DNA from: Sporosarcina sp. FSL K6-2383
GTDB lineage: Bacteria > Bacillota > Bacilli > Bacillales_A > Planococcaceae
Reading direction: 5' to 3'
DNA length: 64,000 nucleotides
NCBI RefSeq assembly: GCF_038618305.1
Contig: NZ_CP152017.1
Span: 969,501-1,033,500 of the forward strand
Shown: positions 22,766 to 31,751 of the stretch, in pieces
Position numbering within the stretch: position 1 is the first letter of the stretch
Layout: each line of letters opens with the position of its first letter
Made by a program: the position numbers and the translations under genes
The notes under the pieces: generated by a model
What the model was told of the DNA's origin: nothing
The model's input: only the letters and a program-made list of their open reading frames with translations
Database searches by the model: none

Positions 22766-23131
22766 ATGTTCAAAAAAGCGATACCACTCGTTTTGATGTC
22801 GGGACTTGTATTGACCGCTTGTGCAAACAATGGGACAGTGCCCAAAAACAACGAAACGCCAATGGAAAACGTGGAAGACCGTACAAGGGACCTGACGCCT
22901 AACGTTAACGAGGGGCAAACGGGACCGAATATGGATGGTCTCGATAACAATCGGGATACGAACGGTGTACGTAACGGCGTCATCAATGATAATAACGGTG
23001 TTCGTAATGGAGTTATTGACAATGGCACCACAACGAATCCGACTGATGAAATCATTAATGGCGAAAATACGAACGTTCCCAATGAAGTGATCATTGACGA
23101 AAAAGTCAACAAGAATGGAAACAACCGCTAA
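22766..23131 (+). CDS. Small Asn/Asp-rich lipoprotein
   Basis: Signal peptide with lipobox LTAC (Cys near residue 19), so it is predicted to be lipid-anchored on the outer face of the membrane. The mature part is low-complexity, rich in N, D, T and G, with the internal duplication NGVRNGVI at about residues 72-88. RBS AAAGGAGG precedes ATG 22766; an upstream in-frame start at 22697 would spoil the signal peptide. It is monocistronic with its own terminator. Function unknown. Confidence 0.8.
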   Translation: MFKKAIPLVLMSGLVLTACANNGTVPKNNETPMENVEDRTRDLTPNVNEGQTGPNMDGLDNNRDTNGVRNGVINDNNGVRNGVIDNGTTTNPTDEIINGENTNVPNEVIIDEKVNKNGNNR

Positions 23132-23144
23132 CCGCAAGCCGTAT

Positions 23145-23175
23145 AAAAACCGCCTCGAATGCTGAGGCGGTTTTT
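23145..23175 (+). terminator. Rho-independent terminator of the lipoprotein gene
   Basis: Perfect stem AAAAACCGCCTC / GAGGCGGTTTTT with loop GAATGCT. Confidence 0.93.
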
Positions 23176-23293
23176 ATTATGGTGTAACAAAAATGCATTC
23201 TTATCGCTAGAATTTATTCATTATCTAGAAAATCATAAAATTTTCGTACTGTTAATAAGTTGGAACCTTCACGTTTAAATTCAAAGGCATTTG

Positions 23294-23980
23294 AGGTAGT
23301 CGAGTTTCCCCGAGGTAGCCGAGTTTTCGTAATTCGTAGTCCAGTTTGTCCAAAAGGTAACCGAGTTCTCGAAAAAGGTAGTCGAGTTTCCCCGAGGTAG
23401 CCGAGTTTTCCTAATTCGTAGTCCAGTTTGTCCAAAAGGTAGCCGAGTTCTCGAAAAAGGTAGTCGAGTTTCCCCGAGGTAGCTGAGTTTTCGTAATTTG
23501 TAGTCCAGTTTGTCCAAAAGGTAACCGAGTTCTCGAAAAAGGTAGTCGAGTTTCCCCGGGGTAGCTGAGTTTTCGTAATTTGTAGTCCAGTTTGTCCAAA
23601 AGGTAGCCGAGTTCTCGAAAAAGGTAGCTGAGTTTCCCCGGGGTAGCCGAGTTTTCGTAATTCGTAGTCCAGTTTGTCCAAAAGGTAGCTGAGTTCTCGA
23701 AAAAGGTAGTCGAGTTTCCCCGAGGTAGCTAAGTTTTCGTAATTCGTAGTCCAGTTTGTCCAAAAGCTAACCGAGTTCTCGAAAAAGGTAGCTGAGTTTC
23801 TCCGAAGTAGCTGAGTTTTCGTAATTCGTAGTCCAGTTTGTCCAAAAGCTAACCGAGTTCTCGAAAAAGGTAGTCGAGTTTCTCCGAAGTAGCTGAGTTT
23901 TCGTAATTCGTAGTCCAGTTTGTCCAAAAGCTAACCGAGTTCTCGAAAAAGGTAGCTGAGTTTCTTCGGGGTAGCCAAGT
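23294..23980. repeat. Family-A tandem array, 82-bp unit, about 8.5 copies
   Basis: The phrase GTAGTCCAGTTTGTCC begins at 23336, 23418, 23500, 23582, 23664, 23746, 23828 and 23910, exactly every 82 bp. Each unit holds four subunits of 19-22 bp: GTAGTCGAGTTTCCCC, GTAGCCGAGTTTTCG, GTAGTCCAGTTTGTCC and GTAGCCGAGTTCTCG. The left flank TCTAGAAAATCATAAAATTT and a right flank CCTTTTTATAGTGAAACC resemble the flanks of the array at 31.7 kb. It lies between the convergent lipoprotein and ywpF genes, outside both terminators. Long reading frames on the minus strand are a by-product of stop-free repeat units. Confidence 0.95.
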
Positions 23981-24032
23981 TCCACAAAAAAAACAGGAAT
24001 GTCCTTTTTATAGTGAAACCATGTGAAGGGCG

Positions 24033-24066
24033 AAAAAAAGCCCCAAGTGAATTATTTACACTTGGG
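24033..24066 (-). terminator. Rho-independent terminator of ywpF
   Basis: CCCAAGTG (24042-24049) and CACTTGGG (24059-24066); on the minus strand the stem is followed by GGC and seven T residues. Confidence 0.85.
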
Positions 24067-24095
24067 ACGTGGACATAGGCGGTTTGCACCTTTGT

Positions 24096-24539
24096 TCACT
24101 CATTTACTTCCTCAATATCCCTCTTCAACCGCGGACGCGAGCGCATATCGGACTCGAAACGGCGGAGCAAGTCAGTGCCTGCCAAACCTTCCGCAATCAA
24201 TTCCTCCAAAAGCTGCTCCGCATACTGCGAGCGTGCCCGTTTTAACCGCCCCTTCAACAAGACAGAGATATTACTACCAATCTGCTTCACAGCTTCAACG
24301 GCAACACTGAACGGGGCGGGATCATTCTCAGGATAAGAAATGACCACTTTTGCGTCCAGTAACACCTCATCCGCCATCCATTTTTCAAAAGTCGATTGAT
24401 ATGCCTGATCGATGAACATCTCTAGAACCCACAAACGGTGACTGTTTTCTTGATTGATAATAATACCGTCAATGAGCGGGAAGTTCTGTACGCCATCACC
24501 ATTCACAATGCCGACAGACAACATTTTAAACGATTTCAC
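24096..24539 (-). CDS. ywpF: YwpF-like protein
   Basis: A 147-residue protein of the YwpF family, function unknown. It begins KSFKMLSVGIVNGDGVQ, continues through LVPLIDG-like and IINQEN stretches, and has a basic C-terminal helix (LLKGRLKRARSQYAEQLLEEL). No signal peptide or membrane helix. The first codon is GTG at 24539. It is transcribed opposite to ssbB with a 273-bp divergent promoter region. Confidence 0.82.
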   Translation of the reverse strand: MKSFKMLSVGIVNGDGVQNFPLIDGIIINQENSHRLWVLEMFIDQAYQSTFEKWMADEVLLDAKVVISYPENDPAPFSVAVEAVKQIGSNISVLLKGRLKRARSQYAEQLLEELIAEGLAGTDLLRRFESDMRSRPRLKRDIEEVNE

Positions 24540-24678
24540 CGTAAACCAGCCCCAATCATTTTCCTTTAATTATACCATAAGTGGAAAAAACGACATGAAA
24601 AATGGAAACATGCCAAACTTATAATTTGAAGTGACTATTAAAAGAGTAGAAAAAACAGTAAGTAAGGTATTTTCCTAT

Positions 24679-24691
24679 AAAAAGGAATTTT
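24679..24691. promoter_or_regulatory. Possible ComK AT-box upstream of ssbB
   Basis: AAAA, five bases, TTTT: the half-site pattern bound by ComK. Only one good box is visible; a second is at best degenerate. ssbB is a ComK target in B. subtilis, which makes the site worth testing, but such AT-rich strings are frequent. Confidence 0.25.
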
Positions 24692-24812
24692 TTGAAGTGC
24701 TGAAAATGATGCGAAATTGGTATGAAAGGCGATCAAATCTCGAATATGGCACTTTGCACGTCTCGGGAGAAAGAAGTAAGATAAATCCAATAACTCAAGG
24801 GAGGTGAATTAA

Positions 24813-25262
24813 ATGAATCAGGTTGCACTTGTAGGGCGTGTTACGAAAGATCTAATCCTAAGAAGAGTGTCTGAAGGAAGAGTACAAACAAGCTTTGTCC
24901 TTGCAGTAAATCGTAGCTTCAAAAATCAAAATGGTGAAATCGACACTGACTTTGTCCTTTGTACAATGTGGGGGAAAGGAGCAGAAAATACAGCAAAACA
25001 CTGTGGCAAAGGATCTTTAATTGGCGTCGGTGGTCGAATTCAATCGAGGTCTTATGAACGTGAGGACAAAAGTCGAGTCTACGTCACAGAGGTGATTGGT
25101 GAGGATATTCGTTTTATTGCAACGAAAAGGCGCAGCAATGACAATCTGTATGGAGAAATTGAAGTGACAAGCCATGCAACTGCATCAACAGTTGCGAGGA
25201 CGAAGGAGGAAGAGCATTTTAACCTACCAAATCGTGAGACAGAAGGATTACCGATTTTTTGA
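24813..25262 (+). CDS. ssbB: Single-stranded DNA-binding protein (SsbB type)
   Basis: OB-fold ssDNA-binding protein. The N-terminal motif NQVALVGRVTKDLILRR, the core NRSFKNQNGEIDTDF and the ring-closing KGSLIGVGGRIQSRSYE are typical. At 149 residues it is longer than B. subtilis SsbB (about 113) and ends in EGLPIF, a short acidic-hydrophobic tip reminiscent of the DDLPF protein-interaction tail of SsbA. The position next to ywpF identifies it as the ywpH equivalent, linked to competence in Bacillus. RBS AGGGAGGTG precedes the ATG. Confidence 0.88.
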   Translation: MNQVALVGRVTKDLILRRVSEGRVQTSFVLAVNRSFKNQNGEIDTDFVLCTMWGKGAENTAKHCGKGSLIGVGGRIQSRSYEREDKSRVYVTEVIGEDIRFIATKRRSNDNLYGEIEVTSHATASTVARTKEEEHFNLPNRETEGLPIF

Positions 25263-25589
25263 CCGGAACGCTGATACATAATGAACCGGAAAAATCGACT
25301 GACGGGAGGAGATTCGCCGGAAAGTAAACCGGAGCCGCAACAATTAAAAATGGATATGTGAGAAGAAGGAGGCTAGGTAGCAGGTAGGATTGGGGTCCTT
25401 TCTCCCACCATAGCCTATGCAAAAAAACGTGCAAGATCCATTCAGGGAGTCCTTGCATGGTTATATGGGTAAAGATAATGACTGAAATGAATGGCAGATT
25501 GGGACAGCCATTTAAAATAATCGCTAATGGGCCCGCATGCAGAGACCACTTTTGCCCGCGGGCTAATCATGACAGAAGGGAGTTAACAA
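25263..25589. other. Intergenic region without a clear gene
   Basis: A 26-codon frame at 25281-25361 (start MNRKNRLTGGD) lacks a good ribosome binding site and is probably not coding. An imperfect hairpin with arms TGCAAG and CTTGCA lies near 25432-25456, and a GC-rich palindrome GCCCGCGGGC near 25554-25563. Nothing else is recognisable. Confidence 0.4.
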
Positions 25590-25751
25590 ATGCATACACT
25601 TGAAAAGGATGTCAAACGAATGGAATTACAAATTGGCCAGCTCATTAGCATTGTCGCCTACCAAAATGAGCGACTGAATCGTTTTGAAGAAGTAGAACGC
25701 AAGAAAAGAATCGCGATCATACAAAGAATCCCACTTGCAGAGCGCGTATGA
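25590..25751 (+). CDS. Small coiled-coil protein, 53 residues
   Basis: ATG 25590 preceded by GAAGGGAG. The product begins MHTLEKDVKRMELQIGQLI and is almost entirely helical with heptad-spaced hydrophobics, then a basic patch (VERKKRIAIIQR). It is soluble, with no membrane segment. It sits between ssbB and the convergent SNF2 gene. Function unknown; the good binding site and coding-like composition argue that it is real. Confidence 0.6.
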   Translation: MHTLEKDVKRMELQIGQLISIVAYQNERLNRFEEVERKKRIAIIQRIPLAERV

Positions 25752-25757
25752 CTATAG

Positions 25758-25795
25758 AAAAAAGACCCCGAAGCTGTGAATACGCCCGAGGTCTT
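25758..25795 (-). terminator. Rho-independent terminator of the ywqB-ywqA operon
   Basis: AAGACCCCG (25762-25770) and CGAGGTCTT (25787-25795); the T-tract (six bases) is on the minus strand, just after the ywqA stop. Confidence 0.8.
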
Positions 25796-25807
25796 CTAAT
25801 GATTCTG

Positions 25808-28549
25808 TTAGCTTTTAAACGATAATAAATCATCTAGCTCTGTATCGGATAACTCCGTTAGCCATTGACTTGACTGAATAAGATCAGCGGATAACGCTGC
25901 CTTTTCCACTAGCATTTTATCAATTTTTTCTTCAATCGTTCCAATCGTCACGAATTTATGGACATGCACAAACTTCGTCTGACCAATTCGATAAGCACGG
26001 TCCGTCGCTTGATTTTCAACAGCAGGGTTCCACCAGCGATCGGCATGTAACACGTGGTTTGCACCTGTTAGATTCAGACCAGTACCGCCCGCCTTCAATG
26101 AAAGAATGAAAATCGGGAACTCACCCTCCTGGAAAGCCTCGACCAATCGGTCACGCTGTCCTTTTGGCATACTGCCCGTTAAAAACGGCACATCAATACC
26201 ATGCAACTCTGATAGGCATTGACGGATGAGCTGTCCCATGCCAATGTATTGTGTGAAAATTAAGCACTGCTCATTATTGCCTGCAATATCAGCTGCCATC
26301 GATACAATTCGATCTAGCTTATCGGAGCGATTCAACATTTGCTCAGCAGGCGCGTGTGGCTCCTTCAAGAACAATGCCGGGTGATTACAAAGCTGCTTTA
26401 ATCGACTAAGCATTTTTAAAATAAGTCCCTTTTTTTCAAAGCCCGTTAAAGTTTGCAACTTGAATTTCGTTTCTTCCAGGAAGCTTTCATATAAAGCGGC
26501 CTGCTCAGTTGTTAACGGACAATACTCATTTTGCTCCAATTTTTTCGGTAAATTAAGCTGTAAATCGGGATCACTCTTCGTTCGACGTAATAAAAACGGA
26601 CTAATTTTAGCACGTAGCTTCCGTTTATCCACCTCAGAATCATCACGCTCGATGGGAATGATGAAGTTATCCGTAAATCTGCGGAAATTCCCAAAATATC
26701 CTCTATGGATAAAGTCGAAAATAGCCCAAAGCTCTGATAAGCGGTTTTCAATCGGCGTACCAGTTAAAGCGATATGGTGCTTGCCACGTAACTTCCGAAT
26801 GACGCGGGATTGCTTCGTCTGCATGTTTTTAATATTTTGTGCTTCATCTAGCGTAATACTCGCAAATTCAGTTTCTGCCAGCATTTTGCCATCCTGTGAA
26901 GCCGTGCCATAGGTTGTCAAAATCACATCTGGCTTTAGCTCACCAATAAGCTCCTTAAAATCTTCGTCCTTCGCGCGCGACGGTCCGTAATGTGTATGAA
27001 CTGACAATGACGGCGCAAAGCGCTCAATTTCCTTTTGCCAATTCCCAAGAACACTGGTCGGACAAACAATGAGCGAGGGTGTAGTAGTTTCTGCCCTTGC
27101 ATGGACATTGAGTAAATAAGTAATGAGCTGAATCGTCTTTCCAAGCCCCATATCATCGGCGAGACAAGCCCCAAATTGATTATCACGCATGAAAATCAGC
27201 CAATCATAGCCTTCTTCCTGATAAGGTCGGAGCTGTGCTTGCAGCTTATCAGAGATACCAGCAGAAGGCAGTCCTTTTTTCTCAGAAAGCATATCCATGT
27301 AGCCACGAAGGGATTGCTGCATCGAAAAAGCGAAAAGTGGATCATCGATTTCGTCATCCTCTTCCAGTGGAACAATTTCTTCGGGGACATCTTGAAATAG
27401 TAAATCTTTGACGGTCCATTCTCCCGCATCCGCTCGATCCATTAAATCACGGATCTTCCTCAACCATAGTGGATCAATGTGGAACCATTCGTCGCCAGAC
27501 CGGATGTATTCCCGATTTTCATCGACAAGCCTTCGGAAAGTATCATTGTCTATAGCAGTGCCAGCTAATGAAAAGTTCCAATCGAAGGCTAACACTTCAT
27601 CTAAACCGGTAGCTGATTTATAGGATTGTATACCTGCATTTGTCCGAACTTGCATCTTCGATTCTGTTACCGATTTCAACCATGCGGGTAAAATGACGGG
27701 ATAGCCGAATGATTGGAGGAGAGGAAGATCCTCCTTGATGAACGTCCGAACTTCCATGTCAGACATCGGTGTCGAAAGAAAGCTGTCATTCGATACAATT
27801 GCAATAGAGCCGAGAAAGGATGTCATCTCAGATTGTTTTTTGATAATTTCATCGGCATAAGGCTTCCATTTAGCAGGTAACGCCTCCAGTGCAGGCGCAT
27901 TTGCTTTGCGGGCGGCAGGCAACCAATGGGTACCGCGCTCACTCACGATAACGGATTCCAGGAGCCAGTCAGTATCGGCATCTTCTGCTGGTTCAGTTAG
28001 GCGGAAAGCGACGTGAACAGGAATTGTTGAAACAGATTCACCGGGCCATCCATACGTCCGTAAATGGGGCAGTAAGGAAGGCAGTAAATCGGGGGAGATG
28101 GCCGAATTGGCTAGCTTGCTACGTACAGCATAGCTAATAATGAGCGCAGCCTCTTCCGATAAGCCGGCCGCCGTATGATTAAAACGAATGCTAGTGCCGT
28201 CTATTTCTGCATAATTCCATAATTCAGGATCAAGCCAGGCATCGGCAGCCTCACGAATAGTAGTAAGCTGCGCATCATCCCCGGCAGTAAGTCCATGGAA
28301 TGTGGCATAGGGATGTGAAGTGGAAAAGGCTTGTAGCAGCTGATCTGCCTGCAACAAAACTTCTCCACCGTCAGTCTGTGTTAGCAGTCCAAATAATGCA
28401 CGTTCATTGTTGAAAAACAAATAAGAAACCAATTGATCCGGATCTACCGAAAATCGCTTGTCATCTTTTGCCGAAATGGAAAAGAGTCCATCATCTGTTA
28501 GGCGAATCGCCATCCGAAAGAGGCGATTCAATGTGAATGATTCATTCAT
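25808..28549 (-). CDS. ywqA: SNF2-family helicase/ATPase
   Basis: Swi2/Snf2-type DNA translocase of 913 residues. An N-terminal SNF2-associated region of about 430 residues precedes the two RecA lobes: motif I ADDMGLGKT near residue 463, motif II DEAQ, motif III LTGTPIENRLSELW, and C-terminal motifs KAGGTGLNLTGA and QATDRAYRIGQ. ATG 28549 is chosen because it overlaps the ywqB stop by four bases (ATGA); upstream codons in that frame lie inside ywqB. Translational coupling with the SWIM protein suggests a shared complex; role in DNA repair or chromosome handling is inferred. Confidence 0.93.
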   Translation of the reverse strand: MNESFTLNRLFRMAIRLTDDGLFSISAKDDKRFSVDPDQLVSYLFFNNERALFGLLTQTDGGEVLLQADQLLQAFSTSHPYATFHGLTAGDDAQLTTIREAADAWLDPELWNYAEIDGTSIRFNHTAAGLSEEAALIISYAVRSKLANSAISPDLLPSLLPHLRTYGWPGESVSTIPVHVAFRLTEPAEDADTDWLLESVIVSERGTHWLPAARKANAPALEALPAKWKPYADEIIKKQSEMTSFLGSIAIVSNDSFLSTPMSDMEVRTFIKEDLPLLQSFGYPVILPAWLKSVTESKMQVRTNAGIQSYKSATGLDEVLAFDWNFSLAGTAIDNDTFRRLVDENREYIRSGDEWFHIDPLWLRKIRDLMDRADAGEWTVKDLLFQDVPEEIVPLEEDDEIDDPLFAFSMQQSLRGYMDMLSEKKGLPSAGISDKLQAQLRPYQEEGYDWLIFMRDNQFGACLADDMGLGKTIQLITYLLNVHARAETTTPSLIVCPTSVLGNWQKEIERFAPSLSVHTHYGPSRAKDEDFKELIGELKPDVILTTYGTASQDGKMLAETEFASITLDEAQNIKNMQTKQSRVIRKLRGKHHIALTGTPIENRLSELWAIFDFIHRGYFGNFRRFTDNFIIPIERDDSEVDKRKLRAKISPFLLRRTKSDPDLQLNLPKKLEQNEYCPLTTEQAALYESFLEETKFKLQTLTGFEKKGLILKMLSRLKQLCNHPALFLKEPHAPAEQMLNRSDKLDRIVSMAADIAGNNEQCLIFTQYIGMGQLIRQCLSELHGIDVPFLTGSMPKGQRDRLVEAFQEGEFPIFILSLKAGGTGLNLTGANHVLHADRWWNPAVENQATDRAYRIGQTKFVHVHKFVTIGTIEEKIDKMLVEKAALSADLIQSSQWLTELSDTELDDLLSFKS

Positions 28550-30114
28550 AAGTTCAGATTTCCTTTCTCCATTTCCTCCATCAATGCCCGAAGCCGACGA
28601 TTTTTTTCGCGCACAGTATCGATATATTGATTCCAAAAGTCGGTTTTTCCACCCTTTTTAGAACCAGCTTTCATCTTCTTAAATAGTTTTACGGCACGTC
28701 GATAACTATGCCGGTTTTTTTCTTTAATAAAGCTCATAGCATACGTATGAAGTAGGGGCATAACGGCTACAGGATCTGTTGACAGGGCAATTTTTAAACC
28801 GCCAGCCTCTGCGCCGTCATAGGAAACACTATATCTATGCATAAGAGCTGCCCATTCAGCGAAACGTTCGCGCTCGACAAGGAAATCTGCAAAGACGTCA
28901 ATGCCGGATTCGCCATAATGCGCAAACAGGCTTTCCCGCGCTTCCTCTGAAAAATCGGCTGCTTCAAATAACCCATCAATTTTCCGAACGAATGCGGGAC
29001 GATTGACAAGTGTTAGGGTTTGATTGACATAGTCGCCAATGAAGGGCAGTAAGGCCGTCATAATAATGGAAAGCGATTCAAGGTCATCATCACCTTCAGC
29101 AAGATCTGCAAGCGGCAACCAAATAGCCATATTATCGACTGATACATGACCGACGAGCTCTTCTAGCTTGTCATGCTTGCCCTGCAATAAATAGAAGAAA
29201 GCAACCAAAATTTGAGCTTCCTCAGATTCATCCTGTTGAAGAATCGCTAATTCAACATTCCTTGCCGCTTGATTTGGAAAAAGATGCTGCCAAAAGAGAC
29301 GGTAGACACGGAATCTCTCTGCGAATAGTCCGTTATTTCCAAGCGTAAATGCACGAACAAGCTCCTTCAGGCGTTCGTGGAAAGCATCTGCCTCAAAAAG
29401 TTTGGGCTTTGCACCAATCGCCGTTACACTATCAGTCAATTTGCCAAGCTGCTCTGTCATCCAATTTTGTACATACCATTTTCCGTAGAAAAAAGAAGAC
29501 GGTTGTCCGCCGAGATGTGTCTGAACATAAGTCCAGCCAGCATCCAGTACATGTAAACGATAGTACAGCTCGAATAGTGGCTTCCATTCCCATTCAAACG
29601 GAATAAGTGGAATCGCTTTTTGATCGATTAAAGATGTTTCGTGGATAAATACACCAGGGTTTTCTGACGTTCCAATAGTCCGCAACGATTGCGTTAAATG
29701 AACGAGCACTTCAATCCATGCATCAGGTGTGCGTGCTGATATAGAAAGCGTCATTTGCTGCGACTCCATACGACGCCATTCATGCAGCCAATCATTCAAG
29801 GAATTGAACTGCGAGTACAGGTGGAAAATGACAGCAAGACGATGTGAGCACCAGCCGTGCGCTTGACATGTGCAATCTGCATTCATTTGCCCAAAAGAAA
29901 GGCGCACATTTTCAGGCTCAGCCCCTAGGGTCATGACAGAAATTGTATCTCCGGTAGGTAAATAACTATCTATAGCATTATTGCGTACAAGTGCGACAGC
30001 AAGGCGCACTTGAAGCGCATCTCCTGCGATTCCTGGCTGGAGAGCATGCTGAATATCATTCATAAATTCATCTATTTCACTTTCGTGTAAGTAAGAAACA
30101 CGTTCTACGGTCAT
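28546..30114 (-). CDS. ywqB: SWIM zinc-finger protein, partner of the SNF2 helicase
   Basis: A 522-residue protein with a SWIM finger at about residues 80-92, NADCTCQAHGWCSHRL, which supplies the CxC and CxH metal ligands. The remainder is helical repeat-like and lacks recognisable catalytic motifs. The finger plus an adjacent SNF2 gene is a recurrent pair in Firmicutes. ATG 30114 follows GGAGTGG. The gene is first in a two-gene operon with ywqA. Confidence 0.9.
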   Translation of the reverse strand: MTVERVSYLHESEIDEFMNDIQHALQPGIAGDALQVRLAVALVRNNAIDSYLPTGDTISVMTLGAEPENVRLSFGQMNADCTCQAHGWCSHRLAVIFHLYSQFNSLNDWLHEWRRMESQQMTLSISARTPDAWIEVLVHLTQSLRTIGTSENPGVFIHETSLIDQKAIPLIPFEWEWKPLFELYYRLHVLDAGWTYVQTHLGGQPSSFFYGKWYVQNWMTEQLGKLTDSVTAIGAKPKLFEADAFHERLKELVRAFTLGNNGLFAERFRVYRLFWQHLFPNQAARNVELAILQQDESEEAQILVAFFYLLQGKHDKLEELVGHVSVDNMAIWLPLADLAEGDDDLESLSIIMTALLPFIGDYVNQTLTLVNRPAFVRKIDGLFEAADFSEEARESLFAHYGESGIDVFADFLVERERFAEWAALMHRYSVSYDGAEAGGLKIALSTDPVAVMPLLHTYAMSFIKEKNRHSYRRAVKLFKKMKAGSKKGGKTDFWNQYIDTVREKNRRLRALMEEMEKGNLNL

Positions 30115-30185
30115 GTTGATGGGACCACTCCTTCAGAAAAGCATCTTTCTATTATACCGCTTTTCAAGCCAGACCGGAAATGATG

Positions 30186-30635
30186 TTATTCGGTATCTTC
30201 CTCTTTTGCATGTTTGTGGATTAAAGTTAGCAAAGATTTATTGGCATTCAGGAAAATCCGTCGATCTTTTTCAGTTAAATGAGAGGCTAGCGCAACAAAC
30301 TCCCGCAACTCAGAACTCTCTTCAAATAGCTGCCGATGTCTATCTATAAAGCTATCCATATAGCGTTCCCGCACCTCGGACGTTTTGACTGGCTGTGTCT
30401 TTTTGAAATCCCTGACAGATTTTAAAGGAGTTCCAAGAATCATCGCCAGAAAATAATCATCTGGCACAGCGAACGTTTCCTTGACGATAGGCAGGAGATC
30501 ATTTGGGAATCCCCGTTCACTCCTTTCGTAATTGGACAATGCAGCAGGATCTATTTTTAACTCAAGCGCAGCTTCGAGCTGTTTCAAACGTAAATACTCT
30601 TCCCGATATTCTTTGAATTGTTTACCGAAATGCAT
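30186..30635 (-). CDS. XRE-family helix-turn-helix protein
   Basis: A 149-residue protein with an N-terminal Cro/C1-type HTH (about residues 8-60; LRLKQLEAALELKIDPAALS and NYERSERGFPNDLLPIV) followed by a helical C-terminal part. It is a predicted soluble transcription regulator. ATG 30635 behind GAGAGGGATGG is preferred over a start eight codons upstream. It is divergent from the gene at 30777, with an inverted repeat AACCAAC/GTTGGTT in the shared promoter region that could be its operator (inference). Confidence 0.8.
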   Translation of the reverse strand: MHFGKQFKEYREEYLRLKQLEAALELKIDPAALSNYERSERGFPNDLLPIVKETFAVPDDYFLAMILGTPLKSVRDFKKTQPVKTSEVRERYMDSFIDRHRQLFEESSELREFVALASHLTEKDRRIFLNANKSLLTLIHKHAKEEDTE

Positions 30636-30686
30636 AGGACCATCCCTCTCGTTTTTCACAACCGTATAGAAGAATAGAATGAATTA

Positions 30687-30715
30687 TTGACAAACCAACG
30701 ATACGTTGATAAAAA
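30687..30715 (+). promoter_or_regulatory. Possible promoter with inverted repeat between divergent genes
   Basis: TTGACA (30687-30692), 17-bp spacer, TAAAAA (30710-30715). AACCAAC directly follows the -35 box, and its complement GTTGGTT lies near 30726-30732, so a protein bound there would cover the promoter. Confidence 0.4.
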
Positions 30716-30776
30716 ACTAATATTTGTTGGTTTCAAATAAAAATATTACTTTTACCACGACTAAGGAGGCGATTCA

Positions 30777-31115
30777 TTGGAGAAATTAGTTCTTTACGTG
30801 CCTAATTTAGAAAAACAATTTAATGAAAGAAAAGGATTGCAGCAAGCCTCTTTCATTTCGAATACAACCAGTCACGTAAACTATATAAAGGAAGAAAGAA
30901 AACTATATATGAGCTCAGCCGTATTTGGAACACTTGAATTCCAAATTGTACTGTTGGACTTTGAAGAAAATAAAATAATCTTTAAAAGAAAAAAGGACCT
31001 GCCCCGAGGGATAAATGAAGAGCTATATGAACTACTAACTTCATGTCAACTCGAGTTCCAGCCAGTCCAACTTTCATTTGTCATGCACAGACCACAGCAA
31101 ACAAAAATAAGATAA
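30777..31115 (+). CDS. Hypothetical protein, 112 residues
   Basis: TTG start behind AAGGAGGCG. A soluble protein with a basic-charged N-terminal segment (LEKQFNERKGLQQ) and a short beta-rich middle (FGTLEFQIVLLDFEENKIIF). It is not recognised as a known family. It is divergent from the XRE-type regulator gene and followed 100 bases later by the IDEAL-domain gene; the spacing leaves room for a separate promoter. Confidence 0.65.
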   Translation: MEKLVLYVPNLEKQFNERKGLQQASFISNTTSHVNYIKEERKLYMSSAVFGTLEFQIVLLDFEENKIIFKRKKDLPRGINEELYELLTSCQLEFQPVQLSFVMHRPQQTKIR

Positions 31116-31215
31116 CAGAAGCAGACTCAGGCGTGAAGAACAAAATATACACAAAGTAGCCATAGATGTGATAGAATAGTAATAATCGGAATATTCAATA
31201 CAAGGAGGAGGAAAG

Positions 31216-31659
31216 ATGCTATCCGTACAGCGTATGACACCTTTTTTTACAAGCCAAGAGGATTTTCGTCTTCGTTTAGTATTCGCTTATCAGTATTTCT
31301 CCATCATTAAAGGAGGAGAAGTGTTTCAATTCGTTCCGTCAGAGGGGAAAGAAATCGTCATCAATATGAAGAGTTTGCAGGTTGAAAACCTTGGAGAAGT
31401 ATTCGTATTCCAACGAGGCAATCGATTTATTCGACTGCCACTCTACCAACTGCTACTCATATCAGACCTTCATATCCATTTGACAACGATTCTTGAAGGG
31501 GCACTCGATCTCGAAACAGAGTTGCTTGAGGTCGTCACACTTGAAGCGGTTGAAATCCTCGAACAATTAGAGAAGGAAAACCGACTACGCATGATTGACT
31601 ACGCACTTGAAACGAATAATGTATCGTTGTTCAATGAATTGACGGAAGGACTGTCGTAA
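31216..31659 (+). CDS. Protein with C-terminal IDEAL-like domain
   Basis: A 147-residue soluble protein. The last 25 residues, with IDYALETNNVSLFNELTEGL, fit the short IDEAL domain (I-D-x-A-L, then an F-x-x-L pattern) seen in several small Bacillales regulators. The N-terminal 110 residues are beta-rich and unassigned. RBS AAGGAGGAGG precedes the ATG; a strong terminator follows. Role unknown. Confidence 0.72.
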   Translation: MLSVQRMTPFFTSQEDFRLRLVFAYQYFSIIKGGEVFQFVPSEGKEIVINMKSLQVENLGEVFVFQRGNRFIRLPLYQLLLISDLHIHLTTILEGALDLETELLEVVTLEAVEILEQLEKENRLRMIDYALETNNVSLFNELTEGLS

Positions 31660-31678
31660 TAGTGAAAAAGGGCATATG

Positions 31679-31719
31679 AAAAACACCAATCGTTAGCGAC
31701 TAACGGATGGTGTTTTTTT
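31679..31719 (+). terminator. Rho-independent terminator of the IDEAL-domain gene
   Basis: AAACACC and TCGTTAG pair with CTAACG and GGTGTTT around a CGA loop, followed by a T-run. Confidence 0.9.
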
Positions 31720-31751
31720 GTTGTCTAGGAAATTATAAAATTTTCGTACGA

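Noticed and set aside
23294..23980. CRISPR array
   Set aside because: Subunits are about 20 bp with all parts conserved; there are no unique spacers of constant length, and no cas genes are in the window.
23214..23985. Several long minus-strand reading frames (up to 237 codons) through the 82-bp array
   Set aside because: All three minus-strand frames are open because the repeat unit contains no stop codon; 82 is not a multiple of three so each frame cycles through the same peptides; no ribosome binding sites.
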